58,331 nucleotides of DNA from Spirirestis rafaelensis WJT71-NPBG6 (GCA_019359015.1 JAHHID010000044.1:1-58331), one strand, 5' to 3'. Shown: positions 24,086 through 32,951, counted from the first letter of the stretch. The notes: generated by a model not told the origin, from the letters alone. Numbers and translations: made by a program.

Positions 24086-25864
24086 ATGGCTAAAAACGAA
24101 GCTAACTCCGCCCTAAAAATCATTCCATTGGGCGGCTTACATGAAATTGGTAAAAATACCTGTGTTTTCGAGTATGAGGACGAAATTATCCTCTTAGATG
24201 CAGGTTTGGCTTTCCCGACAAAGGCGATGCATGGAGTAAATATTGTTCTCCCAGATACAACTTATCTACGGGAAAATCGCCACAAAATTAAAGGTATGAT
24301 CGTTACCCACGGTCATGAAGACCATATCGGCGGTATCGCTTTTCACCTGAAGCAATTTGACATTCCGGTCATTTATGGTCCGAGACTAGCACTGGCAATG
24401 CTAGAAGGTAAATTAGAAGAAGCTGGTGTACGCGATCGCACTGAATTGAGAACAGTCAGACCTCGTGATGTTGTGCGGTTTGGCAAATCATTTGTAGTTG
24501 AGTATATCCGTAATACTCACTCTATCGCCGATAGTTTTACTGTGGCGATTAACACACCCGTTGGTGTAATCATTCACACAGGCGACTTTAAATTTGACCA
24601 CACCCCAGTCGATGGTGAACATTTCGACTTGCAAAGGTTAGCCGAACACGGCGAAAAAGGCGTACTTTGCCTGATGAGTGACTCAACCAACTCAGAAGTA
24701 CCCGGATTTACCCCTTCAGAACGTTCAGTTTATCCCAACCTAGAGCGCATCTTCATGCAAACACCTGGGCGAATGTTCGTGACCACCTTCGCTTCGAGTG
24801 TGCATCGCATCAACATGACTTTACAGCTAGCGCAGAAGTATAACCGAGTCGTGGCGGTTGTCGGGCGTTCAATGCTGAATTTGATTGCCCATGCGCGTAA
24901 TCTTGGTTACATCAAGTGTGAAGATAATCTTTTGCAGCCGTTACACGCTGTTCGGAATTTACCAGAAGATAGAGTATTGATTTTGACTACTGGTTCTCAG
25001 GGTGAACCAATGTCAGCAATGACACGGATTGCTAACAAAGAACACCCGCACATTAGAATCCGACAAGGCGATACAGTAGTATTCTCTGCTAACCCGATTC
25101 CCGGAAATACGATCGCTGTCGTCAACATCATCGATAAGTTGATGATCCAGGGCGCAAATGTAATTTACGGTAGAGAAAAAGGAATACACGTTTCCGGTCA
25201 CGGCTGTCAAGAAGACCAAAAGCTGATGATGGCATTGACTCGACCGAAATTCTTCTTGCCAATTCACGGCGAACATCGAATGCTGGTGAAGCACTCCCAG
25301 ACGGCTCAAAGTGTCGGCATTCCGGCAGAGAATATGGTGATTATACAGAATGGCGACGTAATAGAATTAACTGAAAATTCTATGAGTGTTGCTGGTAAAG
25401 TGCCCTCTGGTATAGAGTTGGTGGATACTTCTAGTTCTGGCATGGTCAGCGCCAAAGTCTTGCAAGAACGGCAACGCATGGCTTCAGAAGGTATCGTCAC
25501 CATCGCTGCGGCTATTGATTGGCATGGCAAGCTGATGGCAAAACCTGAAATTCACCTGCGCGGGGTAGTGACAAGTATAGAGCGATCGCTCCTGCAAAAG
25601 TGGGTGCAACAGCGGATTGAAGAAATCCTCAGCGTGCGTTGGTCTGAATTTACCAATTCTGGCTTTGAAAGCGAGCAATCAGAGATGGACTTGGGTGGAT
25701 TGCAAGGCATGTTAGAGCGCGAATTGCAACGATCCATCCGTAAAGAACTGCAATGTCAACCATCTGTAACTTTGTTGATGCAAGTTCCTGATGAGCCTCC
25801 TGTGAAAGTTGCCACCGATGGCAGAAGGCGTCGGACTCGCACTACTGCTCAAGTCGCTTCGTAG
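24086..25864 (+). CDS. rnj: Ribonuclease J
   Basis: RNase J is a metallo-beta-lactamase/beta-CASP ribonuclease with endo- and 5'-exonuclease activity in RNA processing and decay. The 592-residue protein has the zinc motif THGHEDHIGG, later HTGDFKFDHTP, and beta-CASP elements LMSDSTNSE, VVGRSML and HVSGHGCQED. The C-terminus ends in a basic tail (VATDGRRRRTRTTAQ). AGGAG precedes the ATG at 24086 by a normal distance. It follows dapA by 261 bases, so co-transcription is uncertain. A 15-bp hairpin lies just downstream. Confidence 0.96.
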   Translation: MAKNEANSALKIIPLGGLHEIGKNTCVFEYEDEIILLDAGLAFPTKAMHGVNIVLPDTTYLRENRHKIKGMIVTHGHEDHIGGIAFHLKQFDIPVIYGPRLALAMLEGKLEEAGVRDRTELRTVRPRDVVRFGKSFVVEYIRNTHSIADSFTVAINTPVGVIIHTGDFKFDHTPVDGEHFDLQRLAEHGEKGVLCLMSDSTNSEVPGFTPSERSVYPNLERIFMQTPGRMFVTTFASSVHRINMTLQLAQKYNRVVAVVGRSMLNLIAHARNLGYIKCEDNLLQPLHAVRNLPEDRVLILTTGSQGEPMSAMTRIANKEHPHIRIRQGDTVVFSANPIPGNTIAVVNIIDKLMIQGANVIYGREKGIHVSGHGCQEDQKLMMALTRPKFFLPIHGEHRMLVKHSQTAQSVGIPAENMVIIQNGDVIELTENSMSVAGKVPSGIELVDTSSSGMVSAKVLQERQRMASEGIVTIAAAIDWHGKLMAKPEIHLRGVVTSIERSLLQKWVQQRIEEILSVRWSEFTNSGFESEQSEMDLGGLQGMLERELQRSIRKELQCQPSVTLLMQVPDEPPVKVATDGRRRRTRTTAQVAS

Positions 25865-25940
25865 GAAGTTAAGAGAAAAGGCTCACGCAAAGACGAGGAC
25901 ACTTGCGTGCGGGGGTTCCCCCGTTAAGCAACGTGTCCGT

Positions 25941-25975
25941 CGCAAAGACGCAAAGTTTTTCTTTGCGTCTTTGCG
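25941..25975. terminator. Perfect 15-bp hairpin between convergent genes
   Basis: CGCAAAGACGCAAAG (25941-25955) pairs perfectly with CTTTGCGTCTTTGCG (25961-25975) around TTTTT. It lies between rnj and the convergent transporter gene and may terminate both. It also resembles the CGCAAAGACGCAAAG repeats dispersed in cyanobacterial genomes, and a related GCAAAGACG occurs at about 25888. Confidence 0.75.
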
Positions 25976-26034
25976 TTTTGGTGTGAGATTTACCGAAGCA
26001 CAAGCAACAGCACTTCCCTTTAGTTCGTACAAAT

Positions 26035-27252
26035 TCAGTGAACCCACAGATAAACCAGAAGTAAAGTACACACAGTCAGCGGCGTCCCAAAGCGCAAATG
26101 CTCCCAAAAAGTCAGTTTGTAACCCAACTCGCTTGCGGCTTCCGCGACTATTAGATTTGCAACCGAACCAAACAAAGTCAAATTACCAGCCAAGGTTGAT
26201 CCAGCTGCTAGTAACAGCCAGGAATGTGTATCACCTTTAAAAATCAACGGTTGCAATAAAAGTACCGCTGGAACATTAGAAATCAAATTAGACAAGATAG
26301 CTGTCACCCCTAACAAAGAAGCAGCAGAGTTGATTGCATGGGTAAACGGCTGCAATAAATTTAACTTTTGCGTCACTCTTGTCAAGATGAAGAGTCCAGA
26401 AAACATTACCAACAGATTCCAATCTACTTTTTTGAGGATGCGTTGGGGTTTGACTCGGCGAGTAATTAGCAATAAGCTAGCAGCGACTAAGGCAGATTCT
26501 GCGAGCGGTAAGCCGGCAACAAAGGCAATGAGTAATCCGGTGGTGACTATTAAAGTTTTTTGATATAGCGGTTTGAATATGCGTGTTTTTGTGGTGAATA
26601 AATGATTGCACGCTTGAAGCGATACCTGCGGCACACTCCGTGAACGCACATCTGGATAAAGCAACCACAGCAATCCTATTTGAATTATCAAGCCAATCAG
26701 AGCAATTGGAGTTAGTGCCCGTAAAAAGTCTAGGTAATCAATACCTGAAAACGAGCCAATCAATATATTTTGCGGATTTCCGCTTAAGGTTGCTACCGAG
26801 CCAATATTAGTTGCTCCCGCAACAGCTAGTAAATAAGGAATCGGATTTAAACCCAAAGCTTGAGTCAAGCTCAATGTTAATGGTGTAAAAATCAGCGCTA
26901 CCGTGTCATTGAGAAAAATCGCGGAGAGGATACCACTGCCAAAAGTTAAGGCTATTAATACACCTAGAGGACTTTGGGCGTAACTTAACAGAAGTGATAG
27001 CGCTCGTGGGAAAAATCCTGCATAGGATAAATTAGCGTTGATTACCATCATGCTCAACAGAAACACGATGGTTTTAGGATCAATTGCTTCCCATGCTTGG
27101 TGTAAAGTCACTACACCCAAAGCAATTAGAAAGGCAGATCCAACTAAAGCGATCGTCGCGCGGTTCATCCGTAACCCAGGTAGGCTACCCAACGCTAACC
27201 CTAAGTAAGTCAACCCTAATACGCCATAAGTTCCATATTCAACGACAATCAC
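26035..27252 (-). CDS. ArsB/NhaD/SLC13-type anion or Na+/H+ transporter
   Basis: This 405-residue protein is very hydrophobic, with about ten or more membrane segments. It has the ion-transporter superfamily patterns IFLNDTVALIFTPL, GATNIGSVATLSGNPQNI and, in the second half, LISNVPAVLLLQPL and TLAGNLTLFGSVANLIV, that is, two inverted repeats each with a re-entrant SNPxN-like segment. Substrate could be arsenite, dicarboxylate, sulfate or sodium/proton; the sequence does not decide. The GTG at 27252 gives the start VIVVEYGTYGVLG; a TTG at 27276 would add eight residues encoded next to a repeat. It lies in the inner membrane. Confidence 0.85.
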   Translation of the reverse strand: MIVVEYGTYGVLGLTYLGLALGSLPGLRMNRATIALVGSAFLIALGVVTLHQAWEAIDPKTIVFLLSMMVINANLSYAGFFPRALSLLLSYAQSPLGVLIALTFGSGILSAIFLNDTVALIFTPLTLSLTQALGLNPIPYLLAVAGATNIGSVATLSGNPQNILIGSFSGIDYLDFLRALTPIALIGLIIQIGLLWLLYPDVRSRSVPQVSLQACNHLFTTKTRIFKPLYQKTLIVTTGLLIAFVAGLPLAESALVAASLLLITRRVKPQRILKKVDWNLLVMFSGLFILTRVTQKLNLLQPFTHAINSAASLLGVTAILSNLISNVPAVLLLQPLIFKGDTHSWLLLAAGSTLAGNLTLFGSVANLIVAEAASELGYKLTFWEHLRFGTPLTVCTLLLVYLWVH

Positions 27253-27288
27253 TTTTTTACCGAAGACTGGGAACAAGAGAGTGGGAAT

Positions 27289-27475
27289 TCAGGACTATCG
27301 AATGGGAGACAAGGGTACAAGGGAGAGCTTTCTTGAGCAGGGGAGGCAGGGGAAGCTTTCTTGAGCAGGGGAAGCAGGGGAGGCAGGGGGAGATGAAAAA
27401 TTAATTCCTTTCCCTTTCCCCTTGAACCTTTCCCCCTCAACAAAATTGCCCAATGCCCAGTAAAAATACTGGCAC
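27289..27475. repeat. Composite G-rich / CCCAATG repeat
   Basis: Two copies of a unit starting GCTTTCTTGAGCAGGGG lie at about 27330 and 27354, followed by purine-rich AGGCAGGGG strings, then CTTTCCCCCTCAACAAAATTGCCCAATGCCC. Related blocks occur at 31001-31133 and 37371-37508. This fills most of the gap at 27253-27767; the remaining 290 bases upstream of the next gene are A+T-rich and probably hold its promoter. Confidence 0.75.
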
Positions 27476-27767
27476 AAGCAACTTGCATTAACTTTTGTAA
27501 ATGTTACAATAAAACCTGTCCAAAGGCAGATGTCTTTATTAAAATTTAAACTATGTCAAGTTATCAACAAGATAGGACTAGTAGACTTCCAGTTCTGGGA
27601 AAAGTGCGGTTAACTTGACGTAGTAACAAATAGATTCTGATTCTAGTAGCTACCTAAACATCAGAGTGTGTCGAAGTCAAAACACGATTATCTTATTAAA
27701 GTCATTTACACCTTGTAGAGAGTCATCGTAAAGTTCTGTGACCCTCACAAACACAGAGGAGCGAACC

Positions 27768-28145
27768 ATGAAGGTATTTCATAGTACCACGCCAAAGATT
27801 TTTTTAGCAAGCTGGGTATCGTTAAATCCCGCAAATGCATCTGACACTAATGTAACCGCGCTGTACAGTCGTTCCTCAGAGCCTGACCGTGATATTCTTC
27901 AACCGCTGCGGCTTTGGATAGACAATATTAAAGTAAGCGATCGCACTTTTGCTCACCGCTTGTGCAAATTGATTCCTGCTCAATGTCCCTTTGAGCGCGA
28001 TGTGAAATTATTCGGCAAAACCCTGTTTCATATCCCACCAATGTGTAAGCTCAACCCCTTATACGAAGAAGTGGTTGGATTACGCTTTCGAGCGCTGTGC
28101 TATCTAGCCGATGATTGCGGCGAGGACATATCACAGTATTGCTAA
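27768..28145 (+). CDS. Mo-dependent nitrogenase C-terminal domain protein
   Basis: The 125-residue product ends with the domain known as the Mo-dependent nitrogenase C-terminus (PF06967 as I recall): ILQPLRLWIDNIKVSDRTFAHRLCKLIPAQCPFERDVKLFGK and IPPMCKLNPLYEEVVGLRFRALCYLADDCGED. Five or more Cys are spread through it. Despite the family name it is a free-standing small protein of unknown function, common in filamentous cyanobacteria. AGAGGA lies 7 bases before the ATG at 27768. No nif gene is in the window, so a link to nitrogen fixation is weak. Confidence 0.85.
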   Translation: MKVFHSTTPKIFLASWVSLNPANASDTNVTALYSRSSEPDRDILQPLRLWIDNIKVSDRTFAHRLCKLIPAQCPFERDVKLFGKTLFHIPPMCKLNPLYEEVVGLRFRALCYLADDCGEDISQYC

Positions 28146-28150
28146 TAAAG

Positions 28151-28186
28151 TTAGGAATTAGGAGTTAGGAGTTAGGAGTTAGGAGT
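28151..28186. repeat. TTAGGAG heptamer repeats
   Basis: TTAGGAG or TTAGGAA units occur in five tandem copies, followed by CACTCATAACTC and CTTAGCTCCTAAT, which are partly complementary. STRR class. Confidence 0.85.
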
Positions 28187-28244
28187 GAATAAACACTCAT
28201 AACTCTTAGCTCCTAATCGCATTTCTCCATAATAATAAGCTTAA

Positions 28245-28302
28245 TTAGCCCACGAAGGTGGGCTTTGTTCCTATAGCCCTAGGCTTCCAGCCTAAGGGCA
28301 AT
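28245..28302. terminator. Double hairpin, dispersed terminator-like repeat
   Basis: AGCCCAC (28247-28253) pairs with GTGGGCT (28258-28264) and is followed by TTGTT; a second stem, GCCCTAGGC with GCCTAAGGGC, lies at 28276-28299. A sister of the first stem occurs at 41991-42008 with the same TTGTTC tail. This element sits between the Mo-nitrogenase-domain gene and the convergent caspase-fold gene. Confidence 0.7.
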
Positions 28303-28311
28303 AAAGCGCAA

Positions 28312-30228
28312 CTATTTTTTTTGCCATTTTTGAATTGCTGTTTGAGCTTCTTCGTAAGGAGCTGTTACCTCTGGAACTAAAGTAGCGGTTTCAATTGCGG
28401 CTTTGAATTCGCCCCTAGCAGCACGCTTTTTGGCGAGAGATAAAATTATTTGGCTCCATTTATTCATTGATTTTTGTGCTTCATCGAAGCCTGGTTGACC
28501 GGGTGATACTTTCTTTGCTACTTCGATCGCCCGATTATAAGTAGATGCCTGTCCGGGCTGAATTAAGCCATTAGCTGCGTCTAAAAGTGTGCTATTACTT
28601 ACATACTGCTTTGCTTCTAATCGCCATTGATTAATTGCAGCTTCAGCCTTGGGATAAAACGGCTCGCTTTTGGTGATTAATGCAGCTGCGGCGATCGCAC
28701 TGGCATATTGTTTTTGCTTGGCGCGACCCTCTGCTAAATCTAAAATCATCTGGCTCCAAATCTTAATATTCTCCTGAGCTTGCTCGTAGAGCGGTTCACC
28801 AGCTTTGATTTTCCGAGCAGTCAGAATCGCCATTCTTAAGTCGCTAGCTTGAGTTTGTCTGAGCGACATTTTCGCCAAGTCTAATACAGCTTGGTTTCGC
28901 TGTTGCGACTTAGAAATAAAGCCTGTTTGCGAGTTTGGTTGATTTTTTGGTTCAACTGGTGGGATTGTCTCGGAGATAGAGCGGACATCTGGTGTCTTGA
29001 CGACGTTTATATCACTAGTCGCAGTCTTAGTTGCTTTTGGCAATATTTCCGCAAATCTAAATCCTGGTTTATTGCGAACACAAACTAGCACGATTGAACT
29101 TAGTAGCATGGTGGTGCCGACACCCCACAATACAAGCTGTTTCCACAATCGAGCATACCTCCGCCTTTTTTGGGGAAAGTTCGTTCTTTGAGAAGGGGAT
29201 AATTGAGAGACGTAGGGTTGAGGTGGAGGTGAAGGAATAAATCTTCTACCTGTAGTCATCTGTGGCGAATCTAGAGTAGAAATATTTTCTGAAGTTGCTT
29301 GACCTCCTCCGAAGCTACGAGATATAGAAGTTATGGTTGGGGTTTCTCCCCACGTTGGCTGCTCAAGTGGAACTTGTTGTAATTGAGCCGAATCTCTATC
29401 TTTAAAAGAATTTTCTTGGAGCGAGGGAGCTGCAACCGCAACAGCAAAAATTTCTTCTGTGGGAAAAATTGAGGCTTCGTCACTGTCGCTTGTCTGTGCC
29501 TGGTAAGGTAAGATCTGTTGCAGCTTTGATGGAATAATCACAACAGGGTTTTGTGTCGGACGCCAGTAGTGTTGAGAAAATTCTGGCGTGCGGACGCTCA
29601 AATAACTTCCTAATTCTGCCAAGCTGCTACCATGACCGGAATGCAAAGCTGCTAAAAGCGCTTCGGTAAAAATTCCGTGACCTAGTTCGCTACTTTCGTA
29701 AGAGAATTGTTCTGGTTGGCAAGAAAGAATTGTGGCTATTTGTAGTTCTTGCGCTAGGTCTAAAGTTTCTTGCCCAACGGCAGCATTGCCTTGTGCGCCA
29801 AAAGTGCGGTTCATATCGAACACTAGCACAACATTCAAGTTAGCAAATTGCAGACTCTGCATCAGCGATCGCACTTGAATGCCAGTATGAAGCACCTGAG
29901 CCGGATTTCCTTCTACTGGCATCAAATAATCGTTGCCGTTGTAATTAACTCCATAACCGCTAAAGAATAACCATACATAGTCTTGCGGTTGCCAAAATTT
30001 GGCTACCAAATCCTCAAGCAAAACGAGAATATTTTCTTTGCTGGGATAGGTAGATCTATTACCAATAGGTGCTGAAGTATCTGTCATCAACAGACACTGT
30101 TGCGATGAAAAACCTGCTTGTGCAACGAAAAAATCTAACAGCGCCTCCGCATCTGCTTGCGCGCAACTTAATGGTTGAAAGAATTGATATTGATTGATGC
30201 CTATAGCGATCGCCCAATGATTTGCCAT
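28312..30228 (-). CDS. Caspase-fold protein with both catalytic residues replaced, membrane-anchored
   Basis: The first 230 residues of this 638-residue protein are a caspase p20-like domain: WAIAIGINQYQFFQPLSCAQADA, then the His strand as VWLFFSGYG and the Cys strand as VVLVFDMNRTFG. In active orthocaspases and metacaspases these read SGHG and DxC, so here Tyr92 and Asn140 replace the catalytic His and Cys. A Ser/Thr/Pro-rich linker leads to a membrane helix (about residues 365-385, LVLWGVGTTMLLSSIVLVCV). The rest holds several helical repeats built on PLYEQAQENIKIWSQMIL-like units. It is probably a scaffold, receptor or regulator rather than a protease. Monocistronic. Confidence 0.9.
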   Translation of the reverse strand: MANHWAIAIGINQYQFFQPLSCAQADAEALLDFFVAQAGFSSQQCLLMTDTSAPIGNRSTYPSKENILVLLEDLVAKFWQPQDYVWLFFSGYGVNYNGNDYLMPVEGNPAQVLHTGIQVRSLMQSLQFANLNVVLVFDMNRTFGAQGNAAVGQETLDLAQELQIATILSCQPEQFSYESSELGHGIFTEALLAALHSGHGSSLAELGSYLSVRTPEFSQHYWRPTQNPVVIIPSKLQQILPYQAQTSDSDEASIFPTEEIFAVAVAAPSLQENSFKDRDSAQLQQVPLEQPTWGETPTITSISRSFGGGQATSENISTLDSPQMTTGRRFIPSPPPQPYVSQLSPSQRTNFPQKRRRYARLWKQLVLWGVGTTMLLSSIVLVCVRNKPGFRFAEILPKATKTATSDINVVKTPDVRSISETIPPVEPKNQPNSQTGFISKSQQRNQAVLDLAKMSLRQTQASDLRMAILTARKIKAGEPLYEQAQENIKIWSQMILDLAEGRAKQKQYASAIAAAALITKSEPFYPKAEAAINQWRLEAKQYVSNSTLLDAANGLIQPGQASTYNRAIEVAKKVSPGQPGFDEAQKSMNKWSQIILSLAKKRAARGEFKAAIETATLVPEVTAPYEEAQTAIQKWQKK

Positions 30229-30423
30229 CGCGCTTTTCAGTGTTATTGTTTACTTGCATAAAATTGCGGTTGGCTTTGCTGAAAAAACAAGGCTAACCTA
30301 TGTCATATAGTCGAGGTGATTCTGAATGAGTCTTCTGATTATAGGTAATTTTTATTACATTTTCTCAGTAAAAATACTTTGGGTTATTTCAAATTACAGA
30401 TCATCAGTAAGGAGCATAAAGTT

Positions 30424-30996
30424 ATGAGCAGAAGTGTTGCTCACCAACTATCATTCATCATTCCCTTTCAAGTTATTAGCCAAATTGCCAAAGAAATCCG
30501 GATAGTTCCTTTAATTGTTTTGCTTGGGACTGCGATTCCGGCGTGGCTTGTGTGTGAAGCGATCGCACCCCAGAGTGTGCAAGCTTATACCGCAAGAGTG
30601 GACTTAGCGATTGACACCTTCCCAGAAGAAAACTACGAAACCATATTACGGAGGGCAGAAGCAGTGGCTAGGGCAGCTGCTCAACGCAGCTTTGACCAAG
30701 ATATTTTAGTTACAGACGTTTCCGTAGTTGTATCCGCCCAAAATTATGGTGCGATCGCTCCAGTTTTGGCATTAGAAGTTAGTCGCCCCCAATGGCGAAA
30801 TCGCCCCGATCCACAAGTTTGGGCAACTTACTTTAAAACTGCGCGAGAGCTACTATTTTTTGGACGAAATTCTACAACTACGAATTCTCCTCCACCAGCT
30901 CCTGCTACCCCAACACTAGCCCCACAACAACCCCCACAACCTATTAATGTTCCCCCAATTCCGCCACCTCTAGAGAACCCGCAACCGAAGCGTTGA
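30424..30996 (+). CDS. Membrane or exported protein with proline-rich tail, unknown function
   Basis: The 190-residue protein has one hydrophobic segment near residues 28-52 (IVPLIVLLGTAIPAWLVCEAIA, then PQSVQA, a possible cleavage site). A mixed alpha/beta region follows with ILRRAEAVARAAAQRSFDQDILVTDVSVVV, and the last 45 residues are strongly Pro-rich (NVPPIPPPLENP). The ATG at 30424 follows AAGGAG at 9 bases; the longer in-frame start at 30379 has none. I do not recognise a family. It is probably periplasmic or anchored, with the Pro-rich tail as spacer. It is divergent from the caspase-fold gene, with 195 bases between the two starts. Confidence 0.65.
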   Translation: MSRSVAHQLSFIIPFQVISQIAKEIRIVPLIVLLGTAIPAWLVCEAIAPQSVQAYTARVDLAIDTFPEENYETILRRAEAVARAAAQRSFDQDILVTDVSVVVSAQNYGAIAPVLALEVSRPQWRNRPDPQVWATYFKTARELLFFGRNSTTTNSPPPAPATPTLAPQQPPQPINVPPIPPPLENPQPKR

Positions 30997-31000
30997 AAAT

Positions 31001-31133
31001 TGGGTATGGGGCAATTTTGTTGAGGGGGAAAGGGGGGCAGGGGGGCAGGGGAGGCTGTTCTTGAGCAGGGGAAGCAAAATAATAATTCTTTTTTCCCAAT
31101 GCCCCATGCCCAATGCCCAATGCCCCATTGCCT
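31001..31133. repeat. Composite G-rich / CCCAATG repeat
   Basis: The block runs from TGGGTATGGGGCAATTTTG through purine-rich GGGGCAGGGG strings and TTCTTGAGCAGGGGAAGC to CCCAATGCCC heptamer-like units. It fills the gap between two convergent genes and touches the stop of the ZnuA-like gene. Confidence 0.75.
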
Positions 31134-32115
31134 AGTTCCTAGTTTTCGGTACAAATATGAGATAAGTACCTCCCAAACCTTCGACAATTGTGCGGGTATT
31201 TGCAGTCATCATTTTCTGGTAGGTTTCCCCCTCGCTTCCTGGTTCACCCAAACCATCGGTAAAAAGTTCTCTTTGGGAAACTTTTACTCTCGCTTGTCTT
31301 GCTACAGACTGAATTAAGTTGGGGTTAATTGTTGTTTCGGGAAAAATTGTCGGCACTCTCGCTTGCTTGATATTATTCACTAAGCTTTTGACACGTGCAT
31401 CTGTAGGTTTTTTTTCGGTGGTGATGCCTGACAAAGTGCCTTTTAGTGAAAGACCGTAAGAAGAAGCATAATAACCCATTGCATCATGGATTGTAACTAA
31501 TTGACGTTGATTGGCGGGTATAGTTGTAATCCTTGACTTAACCCAACTATCGAGCTGAGTTAGCTCACTTTTGATTTGACGCGCATTACTGCTATAAAGC
31601 GTTGCGTTTTCTGGTGAGACTTTCTCTAGGTTGCGGCTGATGACATCCACCATTGCGATCGCATTCTTCACATTATGCCAAACATGAGGATCGTTTATCT
31701 TGCTATTTTGCTGAAACTGCTGTGGTTTGGGAACCGCAACTTGACCTACAGCAATTTTCGGTGTACGGTTTTTACTAGCTTTAATCAATCTAATCAAACT
31801 CGGTTCCAGATTGTAGCCGTTATATAAAATAAGGGAAGCCGTCTGCATCGCTTCCCGGTCTTCCTGCTTAGGTTGATAAACGTGCGGATCTGCCCCAGGG
31901 GGAATCAAGCAGGTCAGATTAACTGAGTTTCCCGCCACTTGTCTAGTGAAATCACAGAGGACGTTTGTAGTTGTTACTACCTTAGGCAAATTATTATTTC
32001 TGGTAGTGGTTTGCGTGAAAGCGGTGTTTGTATTTTGATTACAGCTAGCCAATCCAATCGCTAGAGCAACAAGAGCAAGTCGCAAGGAATTATTTGATGA
32101 TATGTTTTTTGACAT
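31132..32115 (-). CDS. znuA: Zinc (or manganese) ABC transporter substrate-binding lipoprotein, ZnuA-like
   Basis: This cluster A-I metal-binding protein is a lipoprotein: a hydrophobic stretch leads to the lipobox IGLASC, followed by an Asn/Thr-rich linker. Metal ligands are the His of GADPHVYQP, the His of DPHVWHNV, the His of TIHDAMGYY, and a late acidic residue in PETTINPN. The Zn-specific His-rich loop is short or absent, so Mn cannot be excluded. The ATG at 32115 follows AGGAG at 6 bases. No znuB or znuC lies alongside; they must be elsewhere. A Zur-like box lies 28 bases upstream, arguing for zinc. Confidence 0.9.
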   Translation of the reverse strand: MSKNISSNNSLRLALVALAIGLASCNQNTNTAFTQTTTRNNNLPKVVTTTNVLCDFTRQVAGNSVNLTCLIPPGADPHVYQPKQEDREAMQTASLILYNGYNLEPSLIRLIKASKNRTPKIAVGQVAVPKPQQFQQNSKINDPHVWHNVKNAIAMVDVISRNLEKVSPENATLYSSNARQIKSELTQLDSWVKSRITTIPANQRQLVTIHDAMGYYASSYGLSLKGTLSGITTEKKPTDARVKSLVNNIKQARVPTIFPETTINPNLIQSVARQARVKVSQRELFTDGLGEPGSEGETYQKMMTANTRTIVEGLGGTYLIFVPKTRN

Positions 32116-32142
32116 CACTAACTCCTCTCTGCGCTACAATAA

Positions 32143-32157
32143 CGATAATCTTTATCA
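32143..32157. promoter_or_regulatory. Zur-box-like palindrome upstream of znuA
   Basis: CGATAATCTTTATCA centred at 32150 matches the cyanobacterial 7-1-7 Zur box (TGATAATNATTATCA) with two mismatches. Position relative to the ZnuA-like start fits repression by zinc-bound Zur. Confidence 0.7.
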
Positions 32158-32479
32158 TGAACGTGAAGTGAAATCCCAGCATTTTCAGGACTTGGTTGTC
32201 AAATAGCGAAGCGTTAACGCACTTGCAAAATCTTAGCTGAGGGTGAGGGTGAGAATAAGATAATGAAGGCGTGTAAAGCTTCTATTCCCGTTCCTTCAAA
32301 CAGCAATTATGCTGAATAAAGCTAATGTGGCGCAAAAATCCCAAATTGACTGAAATAACACAGCTAATGTTGGGAATGTGGTGATTTGGCGCGTATTACT
32401 CATACAAGTTGATTTTACAAACCAAGTCAGGCATCTGTTGGAAATTGTAGCAGTGGGATTCACATCGAAGCAAAATTAA

Positions 32480-32508
32480 TAGGGGCACAGCGGTGCGCTG
32501 TACCCCTA
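32480..32508. terminator. GC-rich hairpin (GGGGCACAGCG/CGCTGTACCCC)
   Basis: TAGGGGCACAGCG (32480-32492) pairs with CGCTGTACCCCTA (32496-32508) apart from one position, which is a G-U pair in one strand's transcript. It lies 20 bases after the stop of the small exported-protein gene and may terminate it. The remainder of the 32116-32527 gap, apart from the Zur-like box, holds nothing recognised. Confidence 0.6.
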
Positions 32509-32527
32509 CTGCATAACTTATAACTTT

Positions 32528-32800
32528 TTAAATGCCTGCAAATGGTAGCTTACCTTGCAGTATCTGAGAATTAGGTTTAACGCAACTAGCGCAATTACAA
32601 CCAAGTTGATCTTTGATAGGATCAGATTCTTGAGTTAACTTTGGTGTCAGCGATTGGGAAATTGGTTGTGTAGATACCAAAATAACCTGGGCTTTAGTAG
32701 GTGCATTCACAATGGATGCAGCGGCAGGATTAGCTAGCATCAATGTTGATGCTAAAACTACAGGAAAGGCGAGCAAAATCAGTTTAGCTATCTTCATCAT
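32528..32800 (-). CDS. Small exported protein with G-C-N-C-x2-C motif
   Basis: This 90-residue protein has a signal peptide (KLILLAFPVVLASTLMLANPAAA). A polar stretch follows, then the motif LGCNCASCVKPNSQIL near the C-terminus. A second protein in the window (39441-39806) shares the layout and ends with LFGCDCPPCINAVRQI. The CxCxxC cluster could bind a metal or act in thiol exchange in the periplasm. It follows the WD40 gene on the same strand at 152 bases, inside the zinc neighbourhood, but has no Zur box of its own. Function unknown. Confidence 0.65.
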   Translation of the reverse strand: MMKIAKLILLAFPVVLASTLMLANPAAASIVNAPTKAQVILVSTQPISQSLTPKLTQESDPIKDQLGCNCASCVKPNSQILQGKLPFAGI

Positions 32801-32951
32801 TTATAGATTACAGAGGGTGTTGCAGATACAGCATATCCTAATAAATTGTTTACAATCAACTGAGAAACGTGAATGTTGCTTGTTTGGCTTATTGAGGCTG
32901 AGGCAAAGTACCTTGTAGCATTATTTGACTAGTCCCCAGTCCCCAGTCCAC

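Noticed and set aside
27249-27488. Pro/Leu-rich open frames on the minus strand beside the transporter gene
   Set aside because: Their sequence comes from the GAGCAGGGG/CCCAATG composite repeat.
27768-28145. Evidence for a nif gene cluster
   Set aside because: Only the small C-terminal-domain protein is present; no nifHDK or accessory gene is in the window.
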